A stretch of 64,000 nt of DNA from Monarcha castaneiventris obscurior. Lineage: Eukaryota > Chordata > Aves > Passeriformes > Monarchidae. Positions 1 to 12,720 of this stretch are shown here, in pieces. How positions within the stretch are numbered: the stretch's first letter is position 1; each line of letters starts with the position of its first letter. The position numbers were made by a program, and so were the translations under genes. The DNA lies in NCBI GenBank assembly GCA_026261815.1, contig JAMPIT010000510.1:16030001-16094000 (forward strand). Direction: 5' to 3'. The notes below the pieces were generated by a model. The model worked only from the letters and a program-made list of their open reading frames with translations, had not been told where the DNA came from and ran no database searches.

Positions 1-3000
1 TGATTTTTTGTACTACATGACTCAGCTGTAGAAAAGCATCAGTTCCAGCAGGAGATTTCCAAGCCAACTATCTGTACTGACTCCGTCTTCCTTCAGTGCT
101 AATGATGGGTTCTTAGGTATCTACTTTTTCACAGTAATTATACTTTCCTGTTTTAAATCAGAATATAACCCTTAAAAGATGTTTAAAAATAACTTTTCAG
201 AAGATTTTGCAGAAGGTAAAGTGTGACTAACAACTTGCAATAGTCATAATTAAAAGGGGTCAGCAGGTAAAAGTAGCTGCTGTGTTCTGCAGTTTGCATG
301 GTGACATTTCAGAAGAAAACCCTGAGGTGGAATATTTCTACTGTAAGCAATGAATTTTCTGGGAAAATGCATTGCAAATTTATACATGGGAGAAAGCAGC
401 TGTTGCATGGCTGTGATTGACCAGCACACCTCCACAGCGGAGGAATGTTCAGGGATGAGGCAAAAACCCCAATGAGCTCAGGAAAAAATATATCACAAAG
501 AAAGCTAAGCTTATCTTAATACCAGGGAGAATGAAGGGTAATGTTCCTGGATAAGACAGATGCACTGTTGGATCATCAGGTTCCCTGAGATAATTAACAC
601 AAAATTATGTCTTCCTGAGCTACCCAGACCAGTGTGCCAGGGCTGGGAGGACATGTACATGCTTCAACCCAACATGAAGTATAAAATCTGACCAATTATT
701 AGAACAAAATTGGAAGACAGCTTGATCTGGCTTTAATCCATGCATGCTTTCCTAGGGGCTGGGGATGCTCAGCATCCTGACAGTGAGCACACAGAGCCTG
801 GTAATGAGAAACATGTTTGTCCTGTGATTCAACCAGTATGCAAGTGCTATATTATTTTTCTATTGTGATTTCAGTACAATGCTGCAGCATCCTGTTAAAT
901 CAAAATCACAAATACACCAAATTAGTAGATTTGATAATAAACACTAAACTCTCCTCCTGGTCAGAGAGTATTGAATTCTGACAGGGACAAATGTGGAAAT
1001 GCTTTTCTCAAGATATGATCAAGACAAAAGTTAAATCTACTGTTGAAGTGGGTCACATGAAATTTCAAATAATATGGTCAGAATTGAGAACTTACAGAAA
1101 GCAAGGCATAAGAAACATACAGTATATGCCTGGTTCTCATCCCAAATTTTAAGCCACAAAATGGATCAAGCCAACCCCTGAACTCTAGGAACCATGCTCT
1201 ACTCTTTCATTGCTTAGCTGTAGACTCGTAGGGATACTCCCAAACAGAGAGTCACTCCTGGAAATGTAGACTAATAGTATGATCCTATAAAAAATCCCAT
1301 TAAAAGTTTGTCAACGATGTCATTATAGAGTAAAAAAAAGGAAAAGAAAAAAAAAAAGAAAAGAAAAATAGAAAAACAGAAAAAAAGGGTTGCAGATAGG
1401 GACACAATGCATACTCACCTCTGCAATTCAAAGTGATAACATGGACCACAATATAAAAATAATTTGTTTTCAAAGCATAAAGAACATGCTTACAAGGATA
1501 CTTTAGAGTGAATTGTTGTAGAAAATCAGTCACTGGGCAGTTAGTTTCTGGGTTTCTTTAGCTACGTGTATACATTTTCTATATAGATTAAGGAGGTTTT
1601 TTTTCTCTTAGGGGTGTCAGGTCTGGTTTTACAGTGGTTTTTAATTAAGAACTTGTTAGTCACTTCCCATTGTCAGTCATTTCCCTTTGTAAATGTGCAA
1701 AGCAAAAGCAAAAATAAATCTGAGGTTCTCTCATTCACAGTCTTGGTCATCAAAGCTGGTGTATGAAGCCAGCTGAATTTATTTCATGTAGCACATCTCT
1801 TCCCACCCTTCAGTGAGTGAGCAAGCCACAGTGGAAACAGGATGACTCATTATTGAAAGCAGCAAACTGAAGCATACTTTGACCAGATGAAATTAATGAG
1901 AGAGAAACCCATCTCAGTAATAAAGTAAAAATTATGAGAACTGAAGAACAGATAAAAACCTAAATTTTCTGATTTTTGATCATCATGACACAAATCACAA
2001 GGTGCATACATAAAGCAGAAGAGAAGTTTACATTCCACTCTACAGTATGTGGGGTGGGATCCAGCCACACAAACCCACGTGTCTTCTGTCATTTAGGCAC
2101 TGTGGGGGGAACCTGATAACTTCCACCTGAAGCTGGAGAAAGTTGTAAGCTGCCTGTAAACACCTGTCATCGTCAAGGTATCTTAAATCAAAGAGGACAT
2201 CCAAACCAGCACTAAAAGCCTATAGGACAAGTCAGGCTAGCCCTTACCTTCCTTGCTGAAGTACCTGTGTTTGTGTCTCTGTGCATACAAGCACACAAAT
2301 CTGCACACAGGCATGTCTGTCACCCACAGCCAAAGGAGACAAGCATCTGTCTGTGCAGGTGTAGCTGCATGTGTGTGCAGCTTCTTTTACACAAACATAT
2401 CAATCCTCTGCATCCAGCAAAGTGCCAGCTGAGTCCAGAACAAGGCTCTCTCCAGACTGCTGCACCACCTACATCTTCTGTGGGCTGGAGTCTTCCCATG
2501 GCAATTAATACACAAATGCTTCTTTAAATTTACATACAAGCATTTTAGGACAAGAATAATCTCTTTTTATACTTCAGTCTAGATGACCTGGTGTTCTAAA
2601 GGGGCTGACAGGTTCTTCCAGAGAAGTGTCAAGCACCATCTGTTTCCAGAGACAAGTTTCCAGTCACCATTTCCCTGCTGTTGAAATATTGTCAATCATT
2701 TGCTAAGGTCTAATATTTTTAATAGCACTGGTTTATTTAAATATCTGCAATTTCTTCTCTGCCATAAAGCGCTTTTTTTTGCCTTTTTTTTTTTTTTTTT
2801 TTTTTTTTAACAGAAAACATTTGGCTAAGGAAAAATCCACTTCTCATTACTGGACATGTTCATTACTGAACATAACTCCTTACTCATGAAAGATCACATT
2901 CTGAATGTGTGAATGCGATGAGTGTGTGCATCAAGTGAGAAGCATAAAGGGGTACTCGGCTCCTTGCCACAGGTGCTGCATTGTGTTGATAGCAGCAGGG

Positions 3001-3975
3001 AGATAGCAATGATTAATCAAGTATGTCAGTTCCCTTCTCCTCTTTACTGGGAGTGAATTGGGCTCAGTCTCGCTGTTTTCTTCTGTCTCAGAGTGCTAGA
3101 CAGTGTTCTTGGTTTGATGAGAGACAGGAATTAAAAAAAGCAAGGGAACTTGCTTTCTTTTGGGAAGCAGGACTGCGCTTTCAAAGAATAAGGAGAAACA
3201 GAGTCAAGACTCTGCTTTTGAAGGATGGGGGCCTTTTTCCTGTGGGACAATCTCTGACTAAACACATACAGACTTAAATGTAAACTAATATGTTCAGTTA
3301 ATAATTTCAAATGAATATTACCTTCCTTTTAATAAAAACCCTGACACACAGTCATACAATCAAATAGCCATACAATCACTATAAATATATCCCCATTTGA
3401 TTTAGGAGGGGTGATTTGTTCTTATTAGAGAGAAGCACTGTACTATAATTGGCATTTCTCTAAGGGTTGTTTTCTACGAAAACCCAATTAAAAATACCTA
3501 AATGTGGAATGCAGGTTACATTTAAACTGACACTTTTATTCTACTTCAGTAAACCCTGATCTTAATTGAAAAGAATTGGGTAATTACATTTTTCTACAGG
3601 ATGTGAGGAATGTCAAAAAATTTGTTTTGAACTGCAGGTTAGCTTGGATCAGCCATGTTGGATGGAATTTATTTCAACTGTCTTTAGCCAAATAACTGTG
3701 TTAGTCATCTAGTTTAACCTAATTTCCTTGGATTGCTTGGAGACAAATGGGCACCCACAGAAGACAGCTGAGCCAGCCTCAACCCTTCAGGACCTGTGGG
3801 ATTAATTGTACTCTAACCACATCTTGTGAGTAATTATAAACAAGGCAAAAAAGGCTATTTTAGAAGATATGTTCAAATTTTACATAACTGAAGTTATGCT
3901 ACGAGAATCCCAGTCTGTGTCTCAACATGACTCAGTTCTTTGTAGTACTTCAATTTCATAATTGCATTCATGTTT
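1..3975. other. AT-rich noncoding DNA, no gene seen
   Basis: No reading frame here exceeds about 90 codons and none resembles a known protein. It holds an A-rich purine tract at about 1331-1388 and a run of about 25 T at 2784-2808. A CA/GT-rich stretch near 2265-2400 explains the Cys/His-rich frame there. I see no splice-flanked exon, RNA gene or CpG cluster. Confidence 0.6.
2784..2808. repeat. Poly(T) tract
   Basis: An uninterrupted run of about 25 T follows a shorter T8 run at 2773-2780. It could be the tail of an old minus-strand retroposed copy, but no recognisable element body lies beside it. A simple homopolymer is the safer call. Confidence 0.85.
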
Positions 3976-4500
3976 GTATTGGGTTTGCCTGACAAGATTT
4001 TGGTAGTGTGAGGTGTCACACCGGTGGCTTCTGAGAGAAGCTGCCAGAAGCTTCCTTCATGTCCACAGAGCCAGTGACAGAGGTGTCCAAGACAGACCTG
4101 ATGCTGGCCAATCAGCCCATCAGACAGTGGTGTTCACTTATTTAAGTGGAGAGGGGAGAAATACCCTAAACTTCAGATGGAGAGGAGACTGAGCAGATTT
4201 GCTGGAGAAGGTTTGCTGACAGGACTTGTGACCCACACTGCAGCGGTCTGTTCCCCATGGAACAGATCCACACTGGAGCAGTTTGTGAAGAACTTCAGCC
4301 CATGGGAAGGGCTCACAATGGAGAAGTTCATGGAAGAACCTTTTCTGGGGAAGGGACCTTACACTGGAGCAAGGGAAGAGTGAAAGGAGGCCTCCTCCTG
4401 AGGGGGAAGCAGTGGCAGAGATGAACTGTAATGAACTGTAATGAACATTCCCAATCTCCCTGCACTGCTTGGTCTTTCCTTCGGCTGATAAAGGAGGAAT
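3976..4500 (+). mobile_element. LTR-like retrotransposon fragment (songbird-type family, not named)
   Basis: The segment is locally richer in G and C than its flanks. It opens with a GGGTTTGCCTGACAAGATTT-like start and continues through a string of degenerate units built on 'gtgacccacactg' and 'cccatgggaaggg...ggagcagtt'. The same units, in reverse complement, occur at 60.1-60.85 kb in this window, which shows this is a dispersed repeat. The style matches LTR-type repeats common in passerine genomes; I cannot name the family from sequence alone. Near the 3' end there is a short duplication of 'gaactgtaat' (about 4424-4443). The 68-codon frame at 4177-4383 is the repeat read in one frame and not a gene. 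Ends are approximate. Confidence 0.6.
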
Positions 4501-4815
4501 AACTTTTCCAGTAATCTTCTTTGAAAAAAAGTAAATTCTATATTTCTAAAAATTTGCTAAAAATACCAGCTGTACCTCAATACAATGCAAGACAGCAACT
4601 AGTAAAAATATTCCAAATGTCCACCTGTAAATTTTTAAAGAGTTGACTAAGGAGTTCTCTGGTTAATGAATACTACTTTTTAATAATTCTTGCAATATCA
4701 GAAAGGGGGCTAAAGACTGAAAAGGGGTAATGATGCCCTCACAGGGTTGCTCAAACAAAGTAATTAAAAATAGGACAATTTGACCAGCATCAGTAAATAC
4801 AGGAATGGCTGACAG

Positions 4816-4961
4816 TCTGTTAATGAACAATTAAGAAAATGATTAATGCTTCAGGAAAACCCGTTAGATCTTTTCCAAGTAGTTTGTTCTGTTAATGATC
4901 CCAGTTTTGTTAATAAAGGTAATGGATGGTGGTGTAACAAACCGTCGCTTCTGTAATGATC
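4816..4961 (+). promoter_or_regulatory. Candidate homeodomain-type motif cluster
   Basis: Three near-copies of a TTCTGTTAATGATC-type word occur at 4816-4826, 4887-4900 and 4949-4961 (the third lacks one T). Further TAAT/ATTA cores lie between and around them. TAAT is the core bound by many homeodomain factors, so this could be a distal enhancer piece. The count of bare TAAT cores is only modestly above what AT-rich DNA gives by chance; the repeated longer word is the better evidence. No functional claim is possible from one sequence. Confidence 0.2.
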
Positions 4962-7900
4962 ATGACTCAGTATTGCTTGACATTTTGATTAAGAACTAAA
5001 GTGATGTGATATGATATTAATATGATGCACCAAGATTGTATTAAAAATAGCGATGGCATATCTCAAAACTAATGAGAATCAGCCGGTGCATTTGTTAGGG
5101 ACCACAAGGATCTGCAGGAGTTGATTCTCAGCTTTATGAAGCATGTAGTTCTTTTCAACAGCTTAGAATAAAGCCAAACAAAGCAAACTGATCAAATTTG
5201 CTGATGGCAGATATTTTTGAAAAACAAGTACAAAGGAGAGGATAAGTTCCCAATAAAAAACATTGATTGCTTCATCTGCTGAGTGGAAGCAGACAACAAG
5301 CTATTTTATTCCATCAGTGGAAGTTAAATATCTGGAAAATAGATGTTATTGAGAGAACAGGAGAACTTCTGCTGGTTGGCAGCGGAGAGGACAACAGTCC
5401 CTTGAGAGCACTCTGGAGAGATGAAGGAGCAACAGCTGAATCTCTTACAGGATATCTGTAAGACCAATATACAACACCAAGTAGGATTTGTGTGACTACA
5501 TTTCCTTTGTACTGACAGAGCTGTGACTGTCATCATATCCACATAAGCTGGTCGCAATTTATGAGGGCTGTTTGACAATCTGGAAACTGAGAAATCAAAA
5601 GTCGTGCCTTGGAATGGCATCCTGGAAGCTGAAGCTATTTAGAATATCAAAAGCTCTAGAGTGATAAAGACTTCCCTTAAGTACCAATACTGAGAGGAAA
5701 ACATAGATAATGCGTACTTCAACCCAGTTGCCAAAATTGTAACTACATCCAACCCATACTGAAAACTGGATTAGACAAATGAAAGGAAAAATAAAGGTGT
5801 AGCTTTATATCTTTTAGCCTAGTTACTCATTGAGGAGAATTTACAATATCTTCACTGAATGCTTAAAACTAGAATGTGATACTCATTTTCAAAAGTGAAA
5901 ATCAACTAAAAATTGTGTGAAATATCCTGGATTGTGTTATACACACCCAGTGTTTGATTCTAGGAATTCTTAGTTGAGTTTTTTAAACAGCAGTGAATCA
6001 ATGAAGTTGGCCAATGGATGCAGATATATTTATTCTTGAAAATGTTTCAGAATCTTTTTACCATCCAATGTTCAGTCACTTACCCAAGGCCATACAGAAG
6101 GTGTGAAGCAGAATCAGAGAATAACTTGGGATCTGCAGTGCTCTCAATATACTATTCTTTCTCACATTTGGGGATCATTCTAATTCAGCAGTGTCCCCAT
6201 TCCAAAAATTATGTGTTTTGAAAATAAGCAACAGAAATACAAAAGCTTTTCTTTCTGATTTATTTTCAAATCACTTTTAAGCTGATAAAACAGACTTCAA
6301 TCCCCATTGGGTGCTATGCATGATATAGTTAACTCAACTGAGTTGTAGAAGTTATTACTTGAGAATAAATTCATTATATAACTTCAAAACCTTTAGTTTG
6401 CATGCTTTATAATTCTAATTTTTGTTAGTCTTGTTAAGATACCTCGCCATGCAGGCTATCCTATTTTGTGCAGTACAGAGTCTACCTAAATCTTCTTGTG
6501 CAAAAATTTCCCTGCTAGAGCAACACCCAACACCTCAGTCTCCAAAGTGGCGCATGAAACCTCACAGAGAAGCACTCTTTATCTAGATACTTTTTTTTAA
6601 TTTTAGCTATGTTCTTGGCACTATCTCTCTTTTAAATATAAGGGATTGTCATTCCTTGAAGGACAGAATGCCTTCCTGTTTTATATTTGACTTGAACACA
6701 CACCCAGGCCTATGAAAAATATAAAATAAAAGAGAACTGTGTGTAGAACCTAGAGTTTGAGATTTGGACTAAACAGGCTGGTACCCAAGATCCATGACAT
6801 GCCCTATCAAACACATGGGCTTGGACAGATGGCTGGCACCACAGGAAACTGAGACAAGTGTGCAAAGACAATAAAATAAATGTAAAATTGAGCTTTAACG
6901 CTTTGTTTCCTCAAGTCCACCTACACTTCAGATGCTCAAAAAATAAGGTCTCATACACCCTAATTATCTATCTGCCCAGATACAATCATTCATTTCACAG
7001 GATCTTTTTGGCACTTCTTTTTTACCTTGGCTTTACTCTTTCCATTTGTTTAAAAATGAGCCATTTTTCCTAATTTAACCTGAATGAAAACTTGAAAGAA
7101 AACTTCAGCCATCTATTCTAGGTGTTCAGGGTTTTTTTCTAACTTCCTAACAAGTTGTAGTTAAGAAAGAAAAGACAGTGGTAATAGAGAAGGGTGGGAC
7201 AGCAACATGTTTTTCAGGCTTATTAAAAATTCTCATCTGGTGCACTGGTAAAGGTGTAGGTGGCTGAAATCTGTTAGGTATGCAGTAACCTAGCAAGAAA
7301 GGGTTACTCAATGTCTTTCTTCATGTGGTGCCAACATAATTGCTCAGCACTTTAAAACATTACCTCAAAACATCCCAGATATTTGTTAGTGTGGGTGTTT
7401 CCTTCCCTATAAAAGTGGGCTCAAATCAGAACCATTTATCCACAGGCTTCCTGACAAGGAAGCTGGAGACATGAGAATTCATGTGTCAGCCAGACTGCAA
7501 AACAAATCTGGCTCTTTAGGATGGGTAATATGCAAAAGAAAGGTCCTTATTTTTCTCTATCCCAGACCCAATCCACTGAGCAATTTTTTATTGTGGCCAG
7601 GAGGGCTTTCATAATTTAGGGCTTGTTTTTTGGTATTTCAATCTAGCACAGCATAATCAAAACCTACTGGCTTCATTTATTTTATCTTCAATCTAAGCTA
7701 TTACATTGCAAAACATTACAGAGATATAAAACTCTTTGGGATCTGGGAGCATTATTTGCAGTGCAGGAGACAGATTGTGAACATCCCGTAGCAAGAGTTC
7801 ATATCAGTCCACTTTGCTTGTCAGGGATATTTCTTCTTAAGTGTATTAGTCAAAAGAATGCTTTCAAATGTTCCAAAAATACTCAGTTCTACCAGGGGCA

Positions 7901-8960
7901 GAGACTTTGCATCCAGAACCATCACTTTTAACATTCTGTGAGTTGTGTTATCCGAAGAGTGTGTCAGCCCCTCTTTTGCCTAGGAAGACCTCTTTATAGC
8001 CATATTTTAGGAAGCACAGCATGCTATGTGAAATAGTAGCTATTCAGTCCTTTCACAGACATTTCTATCCTGACAACTAGCACTAGGTAAGGAGATTGAA
8101 TATTGCTATCATGGAAGAAGTTTTGGGGGGTTTATTTGGGGTTGTCTTGTTTTACCAGGTAAGAAATAGAATAACAGAAGTATTACACAGTGCATGTGCC
8201 TTTGCATCCACTCCTAATGCACAGCTACTCACTGGGCCCACATCCACTGAACACCCTTAACAGCTGAGAATAGCAGCACTGAAAGAAAAAAAAATAAAGC
8301 ATTGTTTTCTCTGGGAAACCAAGTTTGAAGCAGTTCCAGGATCCCTTGCACTTGGAAGCTCTGATGTTATGTGGTGCTGGGGCTTAGCCTCTCACCCAGA
8401 CATGTTTTTCTCCATGCCTCAGTATTTTAAAGCTGCCAGTCCTGGAATAGTCTGTAGCTATCCCAGTGTCAAAACCCTGTCATTCTGTCAGACTGTTATA
8501 GGTTTAGGAACATACTGATTCCACAATTTTAAAGCAATTAATTTTCATTTTCAAAGCAAACGTGCCAAATTGCTTAACACAGATCTAGAAACACTGAAAA
8601 CACAAACTTTTTTTGTAGTGCAGTTCATTAAGGATCCAGATAAAAATACTTCCAACCTGACATGCTAGAAAGTAAACATTTCAGGCTCAAAGGACTAGAA
8701 TTTTCTGTCAAAACATATTTAGTTTATTTTTTTCCCTACTGTCTCTAACTTTTTAAGTCATAAACATTGAATAAATTCACAACACTGTCAGCGAGGAGCA
8801 TTTCTGCAGGGCAGTCAATTTCTTGGGATATCTGTTTCAGTGGACAATATATAACTTGTAAGTACATATTTGGAATAAGATCTGAATAGCTGAGACAATA
8901 AACCTCTTGCAGTTTTAAAAATGTTTGTATTTTGGGCAATTGCATCTGTTTACCTTGAAA

Positions 8961-9030
8961 TGTTGTGGGGTTTTTTTGGTTTTTGTTTGTTGTGGGTTTT
9001 TTTTGTTTTTGTTTTTGTTTTTGTTTGTGC
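8961..9030 (+). repeat. (TTTTTG)n-like low-complexity tract
   Basis: Runs of T5-T8 separated by G or GG, including three consecutive GTTTTT units at 9005-9022. On the other strand this gives a Lys/Gln-rich frame, which explains the 116-codon minus-strand ORF at 8745-9095. It is not a gene. Confidence 0.8.
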
Positions 9031-9800
9031 TTTTGTCTTTTTCTGCGGTGTCTCAGAAGTCTGTGACATGCAACTAACAGTATTTGTGGTTTCAATATCG
9101 TCCTTATGGTAATACATTATCCAAACTGGAATAATATGCGTCTATTCCAGCGAAAGGATCACTAATGAGTATTCAACATCTGAACGACAGAGTTTATGCA
9201 AGATTTGTTACAGAACCAGACTTCAAAGCAGCCTCCCTGTGTGCCAAATCTCCTAATGAAGACAATTTTTCATGTTACTGTATACTGTACATGATCTAAA
9301 GCCCTGAATGCACTTCCAGAAGATTAGAAGAGAGTCAGCCATATCATGTGCTGTGTATAAAAATAGCAGTGCAGAATGACTAGTCTCTAACTCATAAGAT
9401 ACATGTTAATAGTTCTGACACAGCAGCAAGGACGACTTACTCTGGGTTTGTAACCTGACTTTTCTGCCTCCCCAGTGAAGACAGATGAATTGTCACTGAA
9501 ACTGATCCTCTGACATGGAATTTTACAGTACATTTTTAAAGCTAAACAGCATGAATTTTGAAACTACACCCGCCACACTGTGGCATTTAAAGAGACATTT
9601 CACAAGGGTCAATATGCATAGTTAAGGCAGCAAGGGGACCTGAGAAGCAAAGATGTCCAGCTGCCCCACTGTCAGCAACCACCACTCTTCAAAACCCAGA
9701 CCTGGAGTGGTCTTAGAATGACCACTGCACTTCTGTACTGGCGTATCTAGATTCCATATTCTCATTGGATCTTTTCCCTATCTTTCTATTGTTCCAGACC

Positions 9801-9873
9801 AGGTTTTTATTCCCAGATTATCTTAACAACTACAGAACTCAGAGCAGATTTTAATTCCCAGGTTATTTTAACA
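9801..9873. repeat. Diverged tandem duplication, 28-bp core
   Basis: The 28 bases at 9801-9828 and at 9846-9873 match at 24 positions, with a start-to-start spacing of 45 bp. This looks like an old local duplication with later substitutions. Confidence 0.6.
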
Positions 9874-10055
9874 GTACTCTGAAAGTGCCATTTGCCTCAG
9901 TACAATCAGCCATTGCAAAGTAATGCAATCAGGACTTGGCTCTTCTTTTATTTTAAGCTGACAAAGGTTGTGCCTGGCAATGGTCTCCTTTCCACTGACT
10001 TACATCCTCCTATGTCTCAGTGACCATTTTTTATGTCAGCATTTGAGATTTTTTT

Positions 10056-10083
10056 AGCAGAGATTTATTAGCAGAGATTTATT
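10056..10083 (+). repeat. Perfect 14-bp tandem duplication
   Basis: The unit AGCAGAGATTTATT occurs twice in a row without change, followed by a partial third start. The lack of divergence suggests a recent slippage or duplication event. Confidence 0.9.
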
Positions 10084-11179
10084 AGTTATAACTTTTAACT
10101 GGCCCACCTGACATTGCCTAAATGGTTAACTCAATTCCTTGTGAAAATACAAATTTAAGAAATGAACTCAGAAAAGTGGAACCTCTAGGTTTTTTAAAAG
10201 CCAAAATTTTATACATTCATGTCTCAGAACAGGCTCAAATTATCAAAGTAACCTTAAGATGTTTTATTATTGCATATTGTTCTCATGTACAAAATAAGTC
10301 CTTTCTTGGAAAAAAAAATTGGAATGTTTTTGTACTTGAGAGTATAAAAGAAGTTTCCTATTTGTACAAGGGGACAAAAAGGGTTACAAGTTTGAACACT
10401 AGGACAAGAAAATCTAGCAGGTAATGTGTATGATGGTGACCTCTTCCCTAAAACCTAGGCTCAATATCTGCACGTTTTTCTTCTCCTAGTTACTTTATGC
10501 ATGCATTAGTACACGGGTCTTATTACTGGCTTTCACAACAATAGGTCATGGTGACTGGAATACCAAGAAAAATTAAGACAAGTTATATAGAAAATACGTT
10601 GTTCTAATGTTTGCACCCCAGATTGGTAGTCCCTCAGGACTTGAATTATTTTTTAATTATTGCTACACAGAAAGTGCAATTTTCTGGGTCTTGATATTGT
10701 ATGTCCTTTAAGAAACATTGATTTATAATTAAAATATCAGTTAACAAGGAATTTGTAAGTTCTGACTGTTCAAAATTAAGTCTAGGCAAACTTTTACGTT
10801 TGAACTCTGCTGTTCCTGTTGCACTGGATGACACCTGAACTCTGCTAACAAACCTAAAATTAAACACAAATGGAAACAAACATTTCAAAGAAAGCTTGCA
10901 TTTCTGACATGTCATGCCAAGGACTGCTACAAAGGTATTTTCCAGTACAAATGGACCTAAACTTTCTTTCTGTGCACTTTTTTTGATGTGATTTTTTTCC
11001 TTCAGAAAATGCTGGTTTATCTGGCTGCCCATGTTCCTGCAGCAGGCAGCTGAGCAGCCAGCCTGGACAGAGCCTGTGATGCCATGATGATTTTTTGCCT
11101 TTTCTTTTATACCCCTTTTATATACCTTTTCATAACTTCTGTATTCTTAGTGTTTTTTAGCCTACATTCTTGGACTTGT

Positions 11180-11538
11180 TTGTCAAGCTAGGAGACTAAA
11201 CATTTTAGCAGCCTTATAGTTATGGATCAAAATGCCCCAGAGCCCAAGGTCCTCTCCAGAACACATCTTGTAAACTAAGATAGAGCCATAGAGGGGAAGG
11301 TTCCTCGGGGAGGGAGGCTCACTCAAGCCTCTCACTGGGGAGTCTTTGATGGAAATGCTAATTAGTAACACCTATAATGTTACACCCGATCTATCGGGTG
11401 TGGGGGATTGTGGTGTGCATTTCGGCACATTCCACCAGCACATGGTGCACCTAAGGATCCTTAAAATAAATCTGAGGTAAAACCCCTTTTTCCCTTCTAA
11501 CCGTGTTTGATTCTTGACTTTAAGAGGAAAAGGCATCA
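11180..11538 (+). mobile_element. Solo LTR of an endogenous retrovirus (avian, probably class II/ERVK-like)
   Basis: This is a solo LTR by layout. A G/C-richer U3-like part (about 11225-11380) includes the palindromic-looking CCCGATCTATCGGG. A polyadenylation signal AATAAA lies at about 11466, inside 'ccttaaaataaatctgagg', followed by a U5-like segment ending AGGCATCA at 11538, the CA end expected of a retroviral LTR. No gag, pol or env frame follows or precedes it, so the internal region is gone, as usual after LTR-LTR recombination. The left end is uncertain (somewhere in 11175-11225), and I could not match target-site duplications. Family assignment is by resemblance only. Confidence 0.65.
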
Positions 11539-12456
11539 CCTGTGCTCCAGACACCAGGCTGCTTCTTGGTCTTCACAGCAATTTGTCTCTGTGACATCGC
11601 TCTTCCATGTGACAGCTACTCTGCCATGGTGGGCCATGCCAATGCTGTGCCACCACTGGCTGCTCACCGCCCCATAAAGCAGAAATTAGCTTTCCAACAT
11701 TTGTCTAGACAATGAAGACTGACCCTCTGGACAGGGTAATATGAGCAGAGTGATGATCAAATTTGGAGCTAGGTTTTCAAGACTTTTCTTCGTACTGGAA
11801 CAGCTGCAGATGCTGCCCAAGGAGGCAAACTCTCTCCACCAGCAGAATGTAACGCACATACACACACCAACTGGCCATAATTTCAGTATCCTTCACCAAA
11901 ACAGTGCTTTTTTCCAGTAAAAAAATAAAAAACCCCCAACTTACACATCCAAATGTGGTTTAGGATATTTTCCATTGCATTTTCTTGCTGTGTGTAAGTA
12001 ATTTTCTAAAATAATGTCCCATTTTGAAATATGAATTTGAAACTCTTTGACTATAAAAATTAAAAATTTATTTTTGCTAAAAAAAAAATTTAAAACTTAA
12101 ATATATTTATAGTTTAAATGCCATACAAATTTGAAATTTATTGATAGATAATGTTGAAACCCTCTCCCCAAAGATTGTGTAGTTTTAGTAAACAGAATTC
12201 ATCTAGATTACAATGAAAAAATGTTGAAATTACTGCAACTCTTTCTGCATAGGTGTATTCTTTTTCTTTCTGCAACAACTACTCCTGTATTAGCAATGAT
12301 TCTTGAATTAGATTGTGATAACATATAATATTTTTAAATATGCTAACAATTAACTTTTGATTTTGTATATAAGGTGTATTTCCCCTTTTCCCAAAATAAA
12401 AATTAAAAAAAAATGAGTGTAATTCTTCGTCCATATCCCAATAAAGTGACAAAAGT
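11539..12456. other. Noncoding DNA, AT-rich toward the right
   Basis: The first 150 bp (about 11540-11690) are moderately GC-rich, with no clear identity. From about 11900 on the sequence is strongly A/T-rich with A and T runs. No frame of interest. Confidence 0.5.
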
Positions 12457-12720
12457 AGAATCATAGAATCAAAGAATATGCTGACTTGGAAGGGAACCAT
12501 CATGATCATTTATTCCAACTCCTGGCCCTACACAGGACACCCCAAGAGTCACACCATGTGCCTGAGAGCATTGTCCAAACACTTCTTGAACTCTGTCACT
12601 CTTGGTGCTATGACCACTTCCCTGGGGAGCCTGTTCCAGTGCTCAACCACCCTCGGGGTGAAGAACCTTTTCCAGGTATCCAATCCAAACTTCCCCTGAC
12701 CCAGATTCATGCCATTAACC
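12457..12720 (-). mobile_element. CR1 LINE fragment, 3' end
   Basis: The left edge reads AGAATCATAGAATCAAAGAAT, the reverse complement of the CR1 3'-terminal ATTCTATG-type octamers, so the element lies on the minus strand. The body then follows the CR1 tail: 'ttggaagggaacc', 'ttccaactcctgg', 'cctggggagcctgttccagtgc', 'ggtgaagaaccttttccagg'. This is a 5'-truncated copy, the normal fate of CR1 insertions. The overlapping plus-strand frames at 12478-12740 are shadows of this repeat. Confidence 0.93.

Larger units (their letters stand above)
4501..11175. other. AT-rich noncoding DNA with minor repeats
   Basis: No coding exon is supported. Content includes a cluster of TAAT-core motifs at 4.75-5.0 kb, a T/G-rich low-complexity block at 8961-9030, a diverged 28-bp duplication at 9801-9873, and a perfect 14-bp tandem pair at 10056-10083. 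The longest frames (10122-10424 plus, 10646-11032 minus) are about 100-128 codons, unrelated to known families, and in ordinary AT-rich sequence. Confidence 0.55.
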
